The notes under the pieces were generated by a model, which did not search any database, was not told the DNA's origin, and worked only from the letters and a program-made list of their open reading frames with translations. A program made the translations under genes and the position numbers. A stretch of DNA of 64,000 bases from Aristolochia californica. Lineage: Eukaryota > Streptophyta > Magnoliopsida > Piperales > Aristolochiaceae. Location of the stretch: contig JARWKL010000015.1 of NCBI GenBank assembly GCA_029961685.1, positions 12,026,801 to 12,090,800 of the forward strand, written 5' to 3'. Below, in pieces: positions 51,481 through 63,181 of the stretch (position 1 is its first letter; each line of letters begins with the position of its first letter).

Positions 51481-51508
<28 letters not shown>
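51481..51508 (+). repeat. Expanded poly-C tract (C28)
   Basis: A run of 28 C lies between TTTTTCTA and TAATTTCTGG, where other monomers have CTC6. This unit (51168) is the longest in the window at 484 bp. It is in the monomer directly after the C14 tract. On the minus strand it is G28, capable in principle of quadruplex formation. Confidence 0.9.
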
Positions 51509-51511
<3 letters not shown>

Positions 51512-52116
51512 TTTCTGGATCTGATGGCCATTTGCATCCTCAACATGCTTGTGGCATGCATATCCCCCACACTGAAAACATGTGAGGATCAGTTAGAGGT
51601 CTTTTTCCTATAAAATTCCACCAAGCTATTATTAGGGTGTTGTACTTGTGAAATTTCCCAAACATGGATTTTGGAGCTCATTTTTAGTGGGTGAAATAAT
51701 TTTCTATCTATTATTATAGTTTTCAAATTTTTTTGCACACATGAACTCTAAAATTTTCATTTTGTTTTGATCTTATATCTTTTTTGTTTACGAGGAAAAA
51801 TGGGAGAGTGAAAACTCAAGTTTGGATCTGATAAAAAAAAATTTGAAATGCACAAATGCTAAGAGAGATACTTTCGAAAAGTATCTGTGATTTTTAAGGA
51901 TAGACAAAAAGTGGGTTGTTTGGCCCTGGTAAATATCCAACCACTTGAGAATTTAACTTTTTCTACTCCCCCCTAATTTTTGGATCAGAAGGCCACTTGC
52001 ATCCTCAACATGCTTGTGGCATGCATATCCACCACACTTAAAACATGTGAGGATCAGTTAGAGGTCTCTTTCCTATAAAATTCCACCAAGCTATTATTAG
52101 GGGGTAGTACTAGTGG

Positions 52117-55100
52117 AATTTCCCAAACATGGATTTTGGAACTCATTTTTAGTGTGTGAAATAATTTTCTATTTATTATTATAGTTTTCAATTTTTTTTG
52201 CACACATGAACTCAAAAATTTTCATTTTGTTGCAATCTTATATCTTATTTGTTTACGAGGAAAAATGGGAGAGTGAAAACTCAAGTTTTGATCTGAAAAA
52301 AAAAAAATTTGAAATGCACAAATGCTGAGAGAGATAATTCCGAAAAGTATCTGTGATTTTTAAGGATAGGCAAAAAGTGGGTTGCTTGGCCCTGGTAAAA
52401 TGTCCAACCACTTGAGAATTGTACTTTTTCTACTCCCCCCTAATTTTTGGATCTGAAGGCCACTTTCATCGTCAACATGCTTGTGGCATGCATATCCACC
52501 AAACTTAAAACAGGTGAGGATCAGTTAGAGGTCTCTTTCCTATAAAATTCCACCAAGCTATTATTAGGGGGTTGTACAAGTGGAATTTCCCAAACATGGA
52601 TTTTGGATCTCATTTTTAGTGCGTGAAATAATTTTCTATCTATTATTATAGTTTTCAAATTTTTTTGCCCGCATGAACTCTAAAAGTTTCATTTTGTTGC
52701 GATCTTATATCTTTTTTGTTTAGGAGGAAAAATGGCAGAGTGAAAACTCAAGTTTGGATTTGAAAAAAAATAAATTAGAAATGCACAAATGCTGAGAGAG
52801 ATAATTCTGAAAAGTATCTGTGATTTTTAAGGCTAGGCAAAAAGTGGGTTGTTTGGCCCTGGTAAATATCCAACCACTTGAGAATTTAACTTTTTCTACT
52901 CCCCCCTAGGTTTTGAATCTGAAGGCCATCCTCAACATGCTTGTGGCATGCATATCCACCACACTTAAAACATGTGAGGATCAGTTAGAGGTCTCTTTCC
53001 TATAAAATTCCACCAAGCTATTATTAGGGGGTTGTACTAGTGGAATTTCCCAAACATGGATTTTGGAGCTCATTTTTAGTGTGTGAAATAATTTTCTATC
53101 TATTATTATAGTTTTCAAATTTTTTTGCACACATGAACTTTAGAATTTTCATTTAGTTGCGATCTCATATCTTTTTTGTTTACGAGGAAAATGGGAGAGT
53201 GAAAACTCAAGTTTGCATCTGAAAAAAAAAATTGAAATGCACAAATGCTAAGAGAGATAATTCCGAAAAATATCTCTGATTTTTAAGGATAGGCAAAAAG
53301 TGGGTTGTTTGGCCCTGGGAAATATCCAACCACTTGAGAATTTGACTTTTTCTACAACCCCCTAATTTATGGATCTGAAGGCCACTTGCATCCTCAACAT
53401 GCTTGGGGCATGCATAACCACCACACTTTAAAACATGTGAGGATCAGTTTGAGGTCTCTTTCCTATAAAATTCCACCAAGCTATTATTAGGGGGTTGTAC
53501 TAGTGGAATTTCCCAAACATGGATTTTGGAGCTCATTTTTAGTGCGCGAAATAATTTTCTATTTATTATTATAGTTTCAAATTTTTTTGCACACATGAAC
53601 TCTAAAATTTTTATTTTGTTGCGATCTTATATCTTTTTCTTTTACGAGGAAAAATGGGAGAGTGAAAACTCAAGTTTGGATCTGAAAAAAAAAATTTAAA
53701 TGCACAAATGTTGAGAGAGATAATTCCGAAAAGTATCTGTGATTTTTAAGGATAGGCAAAAAGTGGGTTGTTTGGCCCTGGTAAATATCCAACCACTTGA
53801 GAATTTAACTTTTTCTACTCCCCCCTAATTTATGGATCTGAAGGCCACTTGCATCCTCAACATGCTTGTGGCATGCATATCCACCACACTTAAAACAAGT
53901 GAGGATCAGTTAGAGGTCTCTTTCCTATAAAATTCCACCAAGCTATTATTAGGGGGTTGTACTAGTAGAATTTCCCAAACATGGATTTTGGAGCTCATTT
54001 TTAGTGCATGAAATAATTTTCTATTTATTATTATAGTTTTCCAATTTTTTTGCACACATGAACTCTAAAATTTTCATTTTGTTGCGATCTTATATCTTTT
54101 TTGTTTACGAGGAAAAATGGGCGAGTGGAAACTCAAGTTCGGATCTGAAAAAAAAAAAATTTATAATGCACAAATGCTGAGAGAGATAATTCCGAAAAGT
54201 TCTGTGATTTTTAAGGATGGGAAAAAAATAGGTTGTTTGCCTCTGGTAAATATCCAACCACTTGAGAATTTAACTTTTTCTACTCTCCCTTAATTTTTGG
54301 ATCAGAAGGCCACTTGCATCCTCAACATGCTTGTGGCATGCATATCCACCACACTTAAAACATGTGAGGATCAGCTAGAGGTCTCTTTCCTATAAAATTC
54401 CACCAAGCTATTATTAGGGGGTAGTACTTGTGGAATTTCCCAAACATGGATTTTGGAACTCATTTTTAGTGCGTGAAATAATTTTCTATTTATTATTATA
54501 GTTTTCAATTTTTTTGCACACGTGAAATCTAAAATTTTCATTTTGTTGCGATCTTATATCTTTTTTGTTTACGAGGAAAAATGGGAGATTGAAAACTCAA
54601 GTTTTGATCTGAAAAAAAAAATTTCAAATGCACAATTCCTGAGAGAGATAATTCCGAAAAGTATCTGTGATTTTTAAGGATAGGCAAAAAGTGGGTCGTT
54701 TGGCCCTGGTAAATATCCAACCACTGTTCGGATCTGAAGGGCACTTGCATCCTCAACATGCTTTCGTGGCATGCATATCTACCACACTTAAAACATGTGA
54801 GGATCAGTTAGAGGTCTCTTTCCTATAAAATTCCACCAAGCTATTATTAGGGGGTTGTACAAGTGGAATTTCCGAAACATGGATTTTGGAGCTCATTTTT
54901 AGTGCGTGAAATAATTATCTATCTATTATTATAGTTTTGAAATTTTTTTGCACACATGAACTCTAAAATTTTCATTTTGTTGCGAACTTATATCTTTTTT
55001 GTTTACGAGGAAAAATAGGAGAGTGGAAACTCAAGTTTGGATCTGAAAAAAAAAAATTTGAAATGCAGAAATTCTGGGAGAGATAATTCCGAAAAGTATC

Positions 55101-55790
55101 TGTGATTTTTAAGGATAGGCAAAAAGTGGGTTGCTTGGCCCTGGTAAATGTCAAACCACTTGAGAATTTAACTTTTTCTACTCCCCCCTAATTTTTGGAT
55201 TTGAAGGCCACTTGCATCCTCAACATGCTTGTGGCATGCATATCCACCAAACTTAAAACATGTGAGGATCAGTTAGAGGTCTCTTTCCTATAAAATTCCA
55301 CCAAGTGTTTATTAGGGGGTTGTACAAGTGGAATTTCCCAAACATGGAGTTTGGACCTCATTTTTAGTGCGTGAAATAATTTTCTATTTATTATTATAGT
55401 TTCAAATTTTTTTGCCCTCATGAACTCTAAAATTTTCATTTTGTTGCGATCTTATATCTTTTTTGTTTAGGAGGAAAAATGGGAGAGAGAAAACTCAAGT
55501 TTGGATCTAAAAAAAAAAAATTTTGAAATGCACAAATGCTGAGAGAGATAATTCCAAAAAGAATCTGTGATTTTTAAGGATAGGCAAAAAGTGGGTTGTT
55601 TGGCCCTGGTAAATATCCAACCACTTGAGAATTTAACTTTTTCTACTCCCCCCTAATTTTTGAATCTGAAGGCCATCCTCAACATGCTTGTGGCATGCAT
55701 ATCCACCACACTTAAGCCATGTGAGGATCAGTTAGAGGTATCTTTCCTATAAAATTCCACCAAGCTATTATTAGGGGGTTGTGCTAGTGG
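52117..55790 (+). repeat. Domain C block 3: monomers 112-119
   Basis: Unit starts are 52117, 52584, 53044, 53507, 53969, 54434, 54867 and 55332. Unit 112 (52117) combines the head of a type i monomer (TTTTGGAACTC) with the tail of a type j monomer (GGTTGCTTGGCCCTGG, CCACCAAACTTAAAAC) and lacks the 32-bp deletion. Units 113 and 119 carry GTTTAGGAGGAAAAATGG and GAAGGCCATCCTCAAC, a 6-bp loss of CTTGCA. Unit 117 (54434, 433 bp) is a deleted type i and unit 118 a type j. Confidence 0.9.
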
Positions 55791-56259
55791 AATTTCCCAA
55801 ACATGGATTTTGGAGCTCATTTTTAATGCGTGAAATAAGTTTCTATTTTTTATTATAGTTTTCAAATTTTTTTGCACACATGAACTCTAAAATTTTCATT
55901 TTATTGCGATCTTATATCTTTTTTGTTTACGAGGAAAAATGGGAGAGTGAAAACTCAAGTTTGGATCTGAAAAAAAAAAAAATTTGAAATGCACAAATTC
56001 TGAGAGAGATAATCCCGAAAGGTATCTGTGATTTATAAGGATAGGCAAAAAGTGAGTTATTTGGCCCTGGTAAATATCCAACCACTTGAGAAGTTAAATT
56101 TTTCTACTCCCCCCTGATTGTTGGATCTGAAGGCCACTTGCATCCTCAACATGGTTTTGTGGCATGCATATCCACCACACTTAAAACATGTGAGGATCAG
56201 TTAGAGGTCTCTCTCCTATAAAATTCCACTAAGATATTATTAGGGGGTTGTACTAATGG
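53969..56259 (+). repeat. Segmental duplication in domain C, left copy (offset ~6.92 kb, 15 monomers)
   Basis: Units at 53969, 54434, 54867, 55332 and 55791 correspond in order to 60892, 61356, 61787, 62253 and 62714, with offsets of 6920-6923 bp. Shared features are GGATCAGAAGG or TGATCAGAAGG, the GGGTAGTACT end, the 32-bp scar, TTGCGAACTTATATC, GGTTGCTTGGCCCTGG, CCACCAAACTTAAAAC, ACCTCATTTTTAGTGCG, GTTTAGGAGG, the 6-bp loss and ATTGTTGGATC. The copies are clearly more diverged than the 12-mer. Confidence 0.8.
54715..54740 (+). other. 32-bp internal deletion scar, fourth instance
   Basis: CCACTGTTCGGATCTG in the 433-bp unit at 54434. It is the same junction as the other four scars with one substitution (T to G), so it most likely has common descent and is not a new deletion. 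Confidence 0.92.
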
Positions 56260-57200
56260 AGTTTCCCAAACATGGATTTTGGAGCTCATATTTAGTGCGT
56301 GAAATAATTTTCTATTTATTATTATAGTTTTTAAAGTTTTTGCACACATGAACTCTAAAATTTTCATTTTGTTGCGATCTTATATCTTTTTTGCTTACGA
56401 GGAAAAATGGGAGAGTGAAAACTCAAGTTTGGATCTTAAAAAAAAAAATTTGAAATGCACAAATGCTGAAAGAGATAATTCCGAAAAGTATCTGTGAGTT
56501 TTAAGGATAGGCAAAAAGTGGGTTGTTTGGCCCTGGTAAATATCCAACCACTTGAGAATTTAACTTTTTCTACTCCCCCCTAAATTTTGGATCTGAAGGC
56601 CACTTGCATGCTCAACATGCTTTTGTGGCATGCATATCCACCACACTTAACACATGTGAGGATCAGTTAGAGGTCTCTTTCCTATAAAATTCCACCAAGC
56701 TATTATTTGGGGGTTGTACTTGTGGAATTTCCCAAACATGGATTTTGGAGCTCTTTTTTAGTGGGTGAAATAATTTTCTATCTATTATTATAGTTTTCAA
56801 ATTTTTTTGCACACATGAACTCTAAAATTTTCATTTTGTTGCGATCTTATATCTTTTTTGTTTACGAGGAAAAATGGGAGAGTGGAAACTCAAGTTTAGA
56901 TCTGAAAAAAAAAATTTCAAATGCACAATTGCTGAGAGATGTAATTCCGAAAAGTATCTGTGATTTTTAAGGATAGGCAAAAAGTGGGTTGTTTGTCCCT
57001 GGTAAATATCCAACCACTTGAGAATTTAACTTTTTCTACTCCCCCCTAATTTCTGGATCTGAAGGCCAGTTGCATCCTCAACATGCTTGTGGCATGCATA
57101 TCCACCACACTGAAAACATGTGAGGTTCAGTTAGAGGTCTCTTTACTATAAAATTCCACCAAGCTATTATTAGGGGGTTGTACTAGTGGAATTTCCCAAA
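56090..57200 (+). repeat. 5-monomer-offset duplication in domain C, left copy (2311 bp)
   Basis: This matches about 58400-59510. Shared variants are ATTGTTGGATC, ACATGGTTTTGTGGCATGC, ACTAAGATATTATTAGG, GGAGTTTC, CTCATATTTAGTGCG, AGTTTTTAAAGTTTTTG, TTTTGCTTACGAGG, TTTGGGGGTTGTA, CTATCTATTATTATAG and CCTAATTTCTGGATC. Unit starts 56260, 56726 and 57190 have partners at exactly 2311 bp. Confidence 0.9.
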
Positions 57201-58399
57201 CATGGATTTTGGAGCTCATTTTTAGTGCGTGAAATAATTTTCTATTTATTATTATAGTTTTCAAATTTTTTTGCTCACATGAACTCTAAAATTTTCATTT
57301 TGTTGCGATCTTATATTTTTTTTGTTGACGAGGAAAAATGGGAGAGTTAAAACTCAAGTTCGCATCTGAAAAAAAAAAATTTGAAACCCACAAATGCTGA
57401 GAGAGATTATTCCGAAAAGTATCTGTTAATTTTTAGGATAGGCAAAAAGTGGGTTGTTCTGCCCTGGTAAATATCCAACCACTTGGGAATTTAACTTTTT
57501 CTACTCCCCCCTAATTTTTGAATCTGAAGGCCATCCTCAAGATGCTTGTGGCATGCATATCCACCACACTTAAAACATGTGAGGATCAGTTAGAGGTCTC
57601 CTTCCTATAAAATTCCACTAAGCTATTATTAGGGGGTTGTACTAGTGGAATTTCCCAAACATGGATTTTGGAGCTCATTTTTAGTGCGTGAAATAATTTT
57701 CTATTTTTATTATGTTTTCAAATTTTTTTCCACACATGAACTCTAAAATTTTCATTTTATTGCGATCTTATATCTTTTTTGTTTACGAGGAAAAATGGGA
57801 GAGTGACAACTCAAGTTTGGATCTGAAAAACAAAATTTGAAATGCACAAATTCTGAGAGAGATAATTCCGAGAAGTATCTGTGATTTTTAAGGATGGGAA
57901 AAAAGTGGGTTGTTTGGCCCTGGTAAATATCCAACCACTTGAGAATTTAACTTTTTCTACTCCCCCCTAATTTTTGAATCTGAAGGCCATCCTCAACATG
58001 CTTGTGGCATGCATATCCACCACACTTAAAACATGTGAGGATCAGTTAGAGGTCTCCTTCCTATAAAATTCCACCAAGCTATTATTAGGGGGTAGTACTA
58101 GTGGAATTTCCCAAACATGGATTTTGGAACTCATTTTAGTGCGTGAAATAAGTTTCTATTTTTTATTATAGAGTTAAAATTTTTTTGCACAAATGAACTC
58201 TAAAATTTTCATTTTATTGCGATCTTATATCTTTTTTGTTTACGAGGAAAAATGGGAGAGTGAAAACTCAAGTTTTGATCTGAAAAAAAGAAAATTCAAA
58301 TGCACAATTCCTGGGAGAGATAATTCCGAAAAGTATCTGTGATTTTTAAGGATAGGCAAAAAGTGGGTTATTTGGCCCTGGTAAATATCCAACCACTTG

Positions 58400-59510
58400 A
58401 GAATTTAAATTTTTCTACTCCCCCCTTATTGTTGGATCTGAAGGCCACTTGCATCCTCAACATGGTTTTGTGGCATGCATATCCACCACACTTAAAACAT
58501 GTGAGGATCAGTTAGAGGTCTCTTTCCTATAAAATTCCACTAAGATATTATTAGGCGGTTGTACTAGTGGAGTTTCACAAACATGGATTTTGGAGCTCAT
58601 ATTTAGTGCGTGAAATAATTTTCTATTTATTATTATAGTTTTTAAAGTTTTTGGCACACATGAACTCTAAAATTTTCATTTTGTTGCGATCTTATATCTT
58701 TTTTGCTTACGAGGAAAAATGGGAGAGTGAAAACGCAAGTTTGGATCTTAAAAAAAAAATTTGAAATGCACAAATGCTGAGAGAGATAATTCCGAAAAGT
58801 ATCTGTGATTTTTAAGGATATGCAAAAAGTGGGTTGTTTGGCCCTGGTAAATATCCAACCACTTGAGAATTTAACTTTTTCTACACCCCCCTAAATTTTG
58901 GATCTGAAGGCCACTTGCATCCTCAACTTGCTTTTGTGGCATGCATATCCACCACACTTAACACATGTGAGGATCAGTTAGAGGTCTCTTACCTATAAAA
59001 TTCCACCAAGCTATTATTTGGGGGTTGTATTTGTGGAATTTACCAAATATTGATTTTGGAGCTCATTTTTGGTGGGTGAAATAATTTTCTATCTATTATT
59101 ATAGTTTTCAAATTTTTTTGCACACATGAACTCTAAAATTTTCATTTTGTTGCGATCTTATATCTTTTTTGTTTACGAGGAAAAATGGGAGAGTGGAAAC
59201 TCAAGTTTGGATCTGAAAAAAAAAATTTCAAATGCACAAACGCTGAGAGACGTAATTCCGAAAAGTATCTGTGATTTTTAAGGATAGGCAAAAAGTGGGT
59301 TGTTTGGCCCTGGTAAATATCCAACCACTTGAGAATTTAAATTTTTCTACTCCCCCCTAATTTCTGGATCTGAAGGCCAGTTGCGTCCTCAACATGCTTG
59401 TGGCATGCATATCCACCACACTGAAAACATGTGAGGATCAGTTAGAGGTCTCTTTCCTATAAAATTCCACCAAGCTATTATTAGGGGGTTGTACTAGTGG
59501 AATTTCCCAA
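58400..59510 (+). repeat. 5-monomer-offset duplication in domain C, right copy (2311 bp)
   Basis: This is the second copy of 56090-57200. Small changes are visible, for example GGAGTTTCACAAAC here against GGAGTTTCCCAAAC, and GTATTTGTGG against GTACTTGTGG. After 59501 the next unit resembles the unit at 53044 instead of the expected 57190. Confidence 0.9.
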
Positions 59511-59682
59511 ACATGGATTTCGGAGCTCATTTTTAGTGCATGAAATAATTTTCTATCTATTATTATAGTTTTCAAATTTTTTTGCACACATGAACTCTAG
59601 AATTTTCATTTTGTTGTGATCTCATATCTTTTTTGTTTACGAGGAAAAATGGGAGAGTGAAAACTCACGTTTGCATCTGAAA

Positions 59683-59694
59683 TTTTTTTTTTTT
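59683..59694 (+). other. Poly-T tract replacing the monomer A-tract
   Basis: In the unit at 59501 the segment between GCATCTGAA and GAAATGCAC is a run of 12 T. Almost all other units have 8-13 A followed by TTTG or TTG, sometimes with one interruption. The nearest relative (53044) has GCATCTG followed by an A-tract. An A-to-T switch of a whole tract is not explained by point mutation. Tract contraction plus expansion of the adjoining T run, or a local inversion, would do it. Confidence 0.93.
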
Positions 59695-60891
59695 GAAATG
59701 CACAAATGCTAAGAGAGCTAATTCCAAAAAATATCTCTGATTTTGAAGGATACGCAAAAAGTCAGTTGCTTGGCCCTGGTAAATGTCCAACTACTTGAGA
59801 ATTTAAATTTTTCTACTACCCCCTAATTTTTGGATCTGAAGGCCACTTGCATCCTCAACATGCTTGTGGCATGCATATCCACCACACTTAAAACATGTGA
59901 GGATCTGTTAGAGGTCTCTTTCCTATAAAATTCCACCAAGCTATTATTAGGGGGTTGTACAAGTGGAATTTCCCAAACTTGGATTTTGGAGCTCATTTTT
60001 AGTGCGTAAAATAATTTTCTATTTATTATTATAGTTTTCAAATTTTTTTGCTCACATGAACTCTAAAATTTTCATTTTGTTGCGATCTTATATTTTTAAT
60101 GTTTACGAGGAAAAATGGGAGAGTTAAAACTCAAGTTTGGATCTGAAAAAAAAAAATTTGAAATGCACAAATGCTGAGAGAGATAATTCCGAAAAGTATC
60201 TATGATTTTTTAGGATAGGCAAAAAGGGGGTTGTTTCGCCCTGGTAAATATCCAACCACTTGAGAATTTGACTTTTTCTACTCCCCCCTAATTTTTGCAT
60301 CAGAAGGCCATCCTCAACATGCTTGTGGCATGCATATCCACAACACTTAAAACTTGTGAGGATCAGTTAGAGATCTCTTTCCCATAAAATTCCACCAAGC
60401 TATTATTAGGGGGTTGTACTAGTGGAATTTCCCTAACATGGATTTTGGAGCTCATTTTTAGTGTGTGAAATTATTTTTTATTTATTATTATATTTTTCAA
60501 ATATTTTTACACACACGAACTCTAATATTTTCATTTTGTTGCGATCTTAAATCTTTTTTGTTTACGAGGAAAAATGGGAGAGTGAAAACTCAAGTTTGGA
60601 TCTGAAAAAAAAAATTTGAAATGGACAAATGCTGAGAGAGATAATTCCGAAAAGTATCTGTGATTTTTAAGGATAGGCAAAAAGTGGGTTGTTTGACCCT
60701 AGTAAATATCCAACCACTTGAGAATTTAACTTTCTCTACTCCCCCATAATTTTTGGATCTAAAGGGCACTTGCATCCTCAACATGCTGTTGTGGCATGCA
60801 TATCCACCACACTTAAACCATCTGAGGATCAGTTAGAGGTCTCTTTCCTATAAAATTCCACCAAGCTATTATTAAGGGGTTGTACTAATGG

Positions 60892-63181
60892 AATTACCCA
60901 AACATGGATTTTGGAGCTCAATTTTAGTGCGTGAAATAATTTTCTATTTATTATTTATTTTCAATTTTTTTTGCACACTTGAACTCTAAAATTTTCATTT
61001 TGTTGAGATCTTATATCTTTTTTGTTTACGAGGAAAAATGGGAGAGTGAAAACTCAAGTTTGGATCTGAAAAAAAAAAAATTTGAAATGCAGAAATGCTA
61101 AGAGAGATACTTTCGAAAAGTATCTGTGATTATTAAGGATAGGCAAAAAGTGGGTTGTTTGGTCCTGGTAAATATCCAACCACTTGAGAATTTAACTTTT
61201 TCTACTCCCCCCTAATTTTTTGATCAGAAGGCCACTTGCATCCTCAACATGTTTGTGGCATGCATATCCACCACACTTAAAACATGTGAGGATCGGCTAG
61301 AGGTCTCTTTCCTATAAAATTCCACCAAGCTATTATTAGGGGGTAGTACTAGTGGAATTTCCCAAATAGGGATTTTGGAACTCATTTTTAGTGCGTGAAA
61401 TAATTTTCTATTTATTATTATAGTTTTCAATATTTTTGCACACATGAACTCTAAAATTTTCATTTTGTTGCGATCTTATATCTTTTTTGTTTACGAGGAA
61501 AAATGGGAGAGTCAAAACTCAAGTTTTGATCTGAAAAAAAAAATTTCAAGTGCACAATAGCTGAGAGAGATAATTCCGAAAAGTATCTGTGATTTTTAAG
61601 GATAGGCAAAAAGTGGGTTGTTTGGCCCTGGTAAATATCCAACCACTTTTCGGATCTGAAGGCCACTTGCATCCTCAACATGCTTTTGTGGCATGCATAT
61701 CCACCACACTTAAAACATGAGGATCAGTTAGAGGTCTCTTTCCTATAAAATTCCACCAAGCTATTATTAGGGGGTTTTACAAGTGGAATTTCCCAAACAT
61801 GGATTTTGGAGCTCATTTTTAGTGCGTGAAATAATTTTCAATCTATTATTATAATTTTCAAATTTTTTTTCACACATAAACTCTAAAATTTTCATTTTGT
61901 TGCGAACTTATATCTTTTTTGTTTACGAGGAAAAATAGGAGAGTGGAAACTGAAGTTTGGATCAAATAAAAAAAAATTTGCAATGCACAAATGCTGAGAG
62001 AGATAATTCCGAAAAGTATCTGTGATTTTTAAGGATAGGCAAAAAGTGGGTTGCTTGGCCCTGGTAAATGTCCAACAACTTGAGAATTTAAATTTTTCTA
62101 CTCCCCCTTAATTTTTGGATCTGAAGGCCACTTGCATCCTCAACATGCTTGTGGCATGCATATCCACCAAACTTAAAACATGTGAGGATCAGTTAGAGGT
62201 CACTTTCCTGTAAAATTCCACCAAGCTATTATTAGGGGGGTTGCACAAGTGGAATTTTCTAAACATGGATTTTTGACCTCATTTTTAGTGCGTGAAATAA
62301 TTTTCTATTTATTATTATAGTTTTCAAATTTTTTTGCGGACATAAACTCTAAAATTTTCATTTTGTTGCGATCTTATATCTTTTTTGTTTAGGAGGAAAA
62401 ATGGGAGAGGGAAAACTCAAGTTTGGATCTAAAAATAAAAAAAAATTGAAATGCACAAATGGTGAGAGAGATAATTCCGAAAAGTATCTGTGATTTTTAA
62501 GGATAGGCAAAAAGTGGGTTGTTCTGCCCGGGTAAATATCCAACCACTTGAGAATTTAACTTTTTCTACTCCCCCCTAATTTTTGAATCTGAAGGCCATC
62601 CTCAACATGCTTGTGGCATGCATATCCACCACACTTAAAACATGTGAGGATCAGTTAGAGGTCTCCTTCCTATAAAATTCCACCAAGCTATTATTAGGGG
62701 GTTGTACTAGTGGAATTTCCCAAACATGGATTTTGGAGCTCATATTTAGTGCGTGAAATAATTTTCTATTTATTATTATAGTTTTCAAATTTTTTTGCAC
62801 ACTTGAACTCTAAAATTATCATTTTTTTGTGATCTTATATCGTTTTTGTTTACGAGGAAAAATGGGAAAGTGAAAACTCAAGTTTGGATCTGAAAAAAAA
62901 AAAATTTGAAATGCTCAAATGCTGAGAGAGATAATTCCGAAAAGTATCTGTGATTTTTAAGGATAGGGAAAAAGAGGGTTGTTTGGCCCTGGTAAATATC
63001 CAACCACTTGAGAATTTAACTTTTTCTACTCCCCCCTAATTGTTGGATCTGAAGGCCACATGCATCTTCAACATGGTTTTGTTGCATGCATATCCACCAC
63101 ACATAAAACCTGTGAGGATTAGTTAGAGGTCTCCTTCCTATAAAATTCCACAAAGCAATTATTTGGGGGTTGTACTAGTGG
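60892..63181 (+). repeat. Segmental duplication in domain C, right copy (offset ~6.92 kb, 15 monomers)
   Basis: This is the second copy of the five-monomer series at 53969-56259, in the same order and orientation. Divergence includes a changed start of unit 131 (TTATTTATTTTCAATTTT) and a G6 run at 62235 (ATTAGGGGGGTTGC). Confidence 0.8.
61637..61662 (+). other. 32-bp internal deletion scar, fifth instance
   Basis: AACCACTTTTCGGATCTG in the 431-bp unit at 61356. It is followed by a type j-like unit with AATCTATTATTATAA and AAAATAGGAGAGTGG. Confidence 0.92.

Larger units (their letters stand above)
50259..52116 (+). repeat. Domain C block 2: monomers 108-111, with deletion scar and poly-C expansions
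   Basis: Unit starts are 50259 (i, 433 bp), 50692 (j, 476 bp), 51168 (484 bp) and 51652. Unit 108 has the 32-bp deletion. Units 109 and 110 carry expanded C runs and are the two longest monomers in the window. Confidence 0.92.
55791..60425 (+). repeat. Domain C block 4: monomers 120-129
   Basis: Unit starts are 55791, 56260, 56726, 57190, 57649, 58105, 58571, 59037, 59501 and 59967, with lengths of 456-469 bp. Units 120-122 and 125-127 repeat at a five-monomer offset of 2311-2314 bp. Units 123, 124 and 129 carry the 6-bp loss (GGCCATCCTCAA). Unit 124 (456 bp) also has a shortened CTATTTTTATTATG. Unit 128 has the poly-T replacement of its A-tract. Confidence 0.9.
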
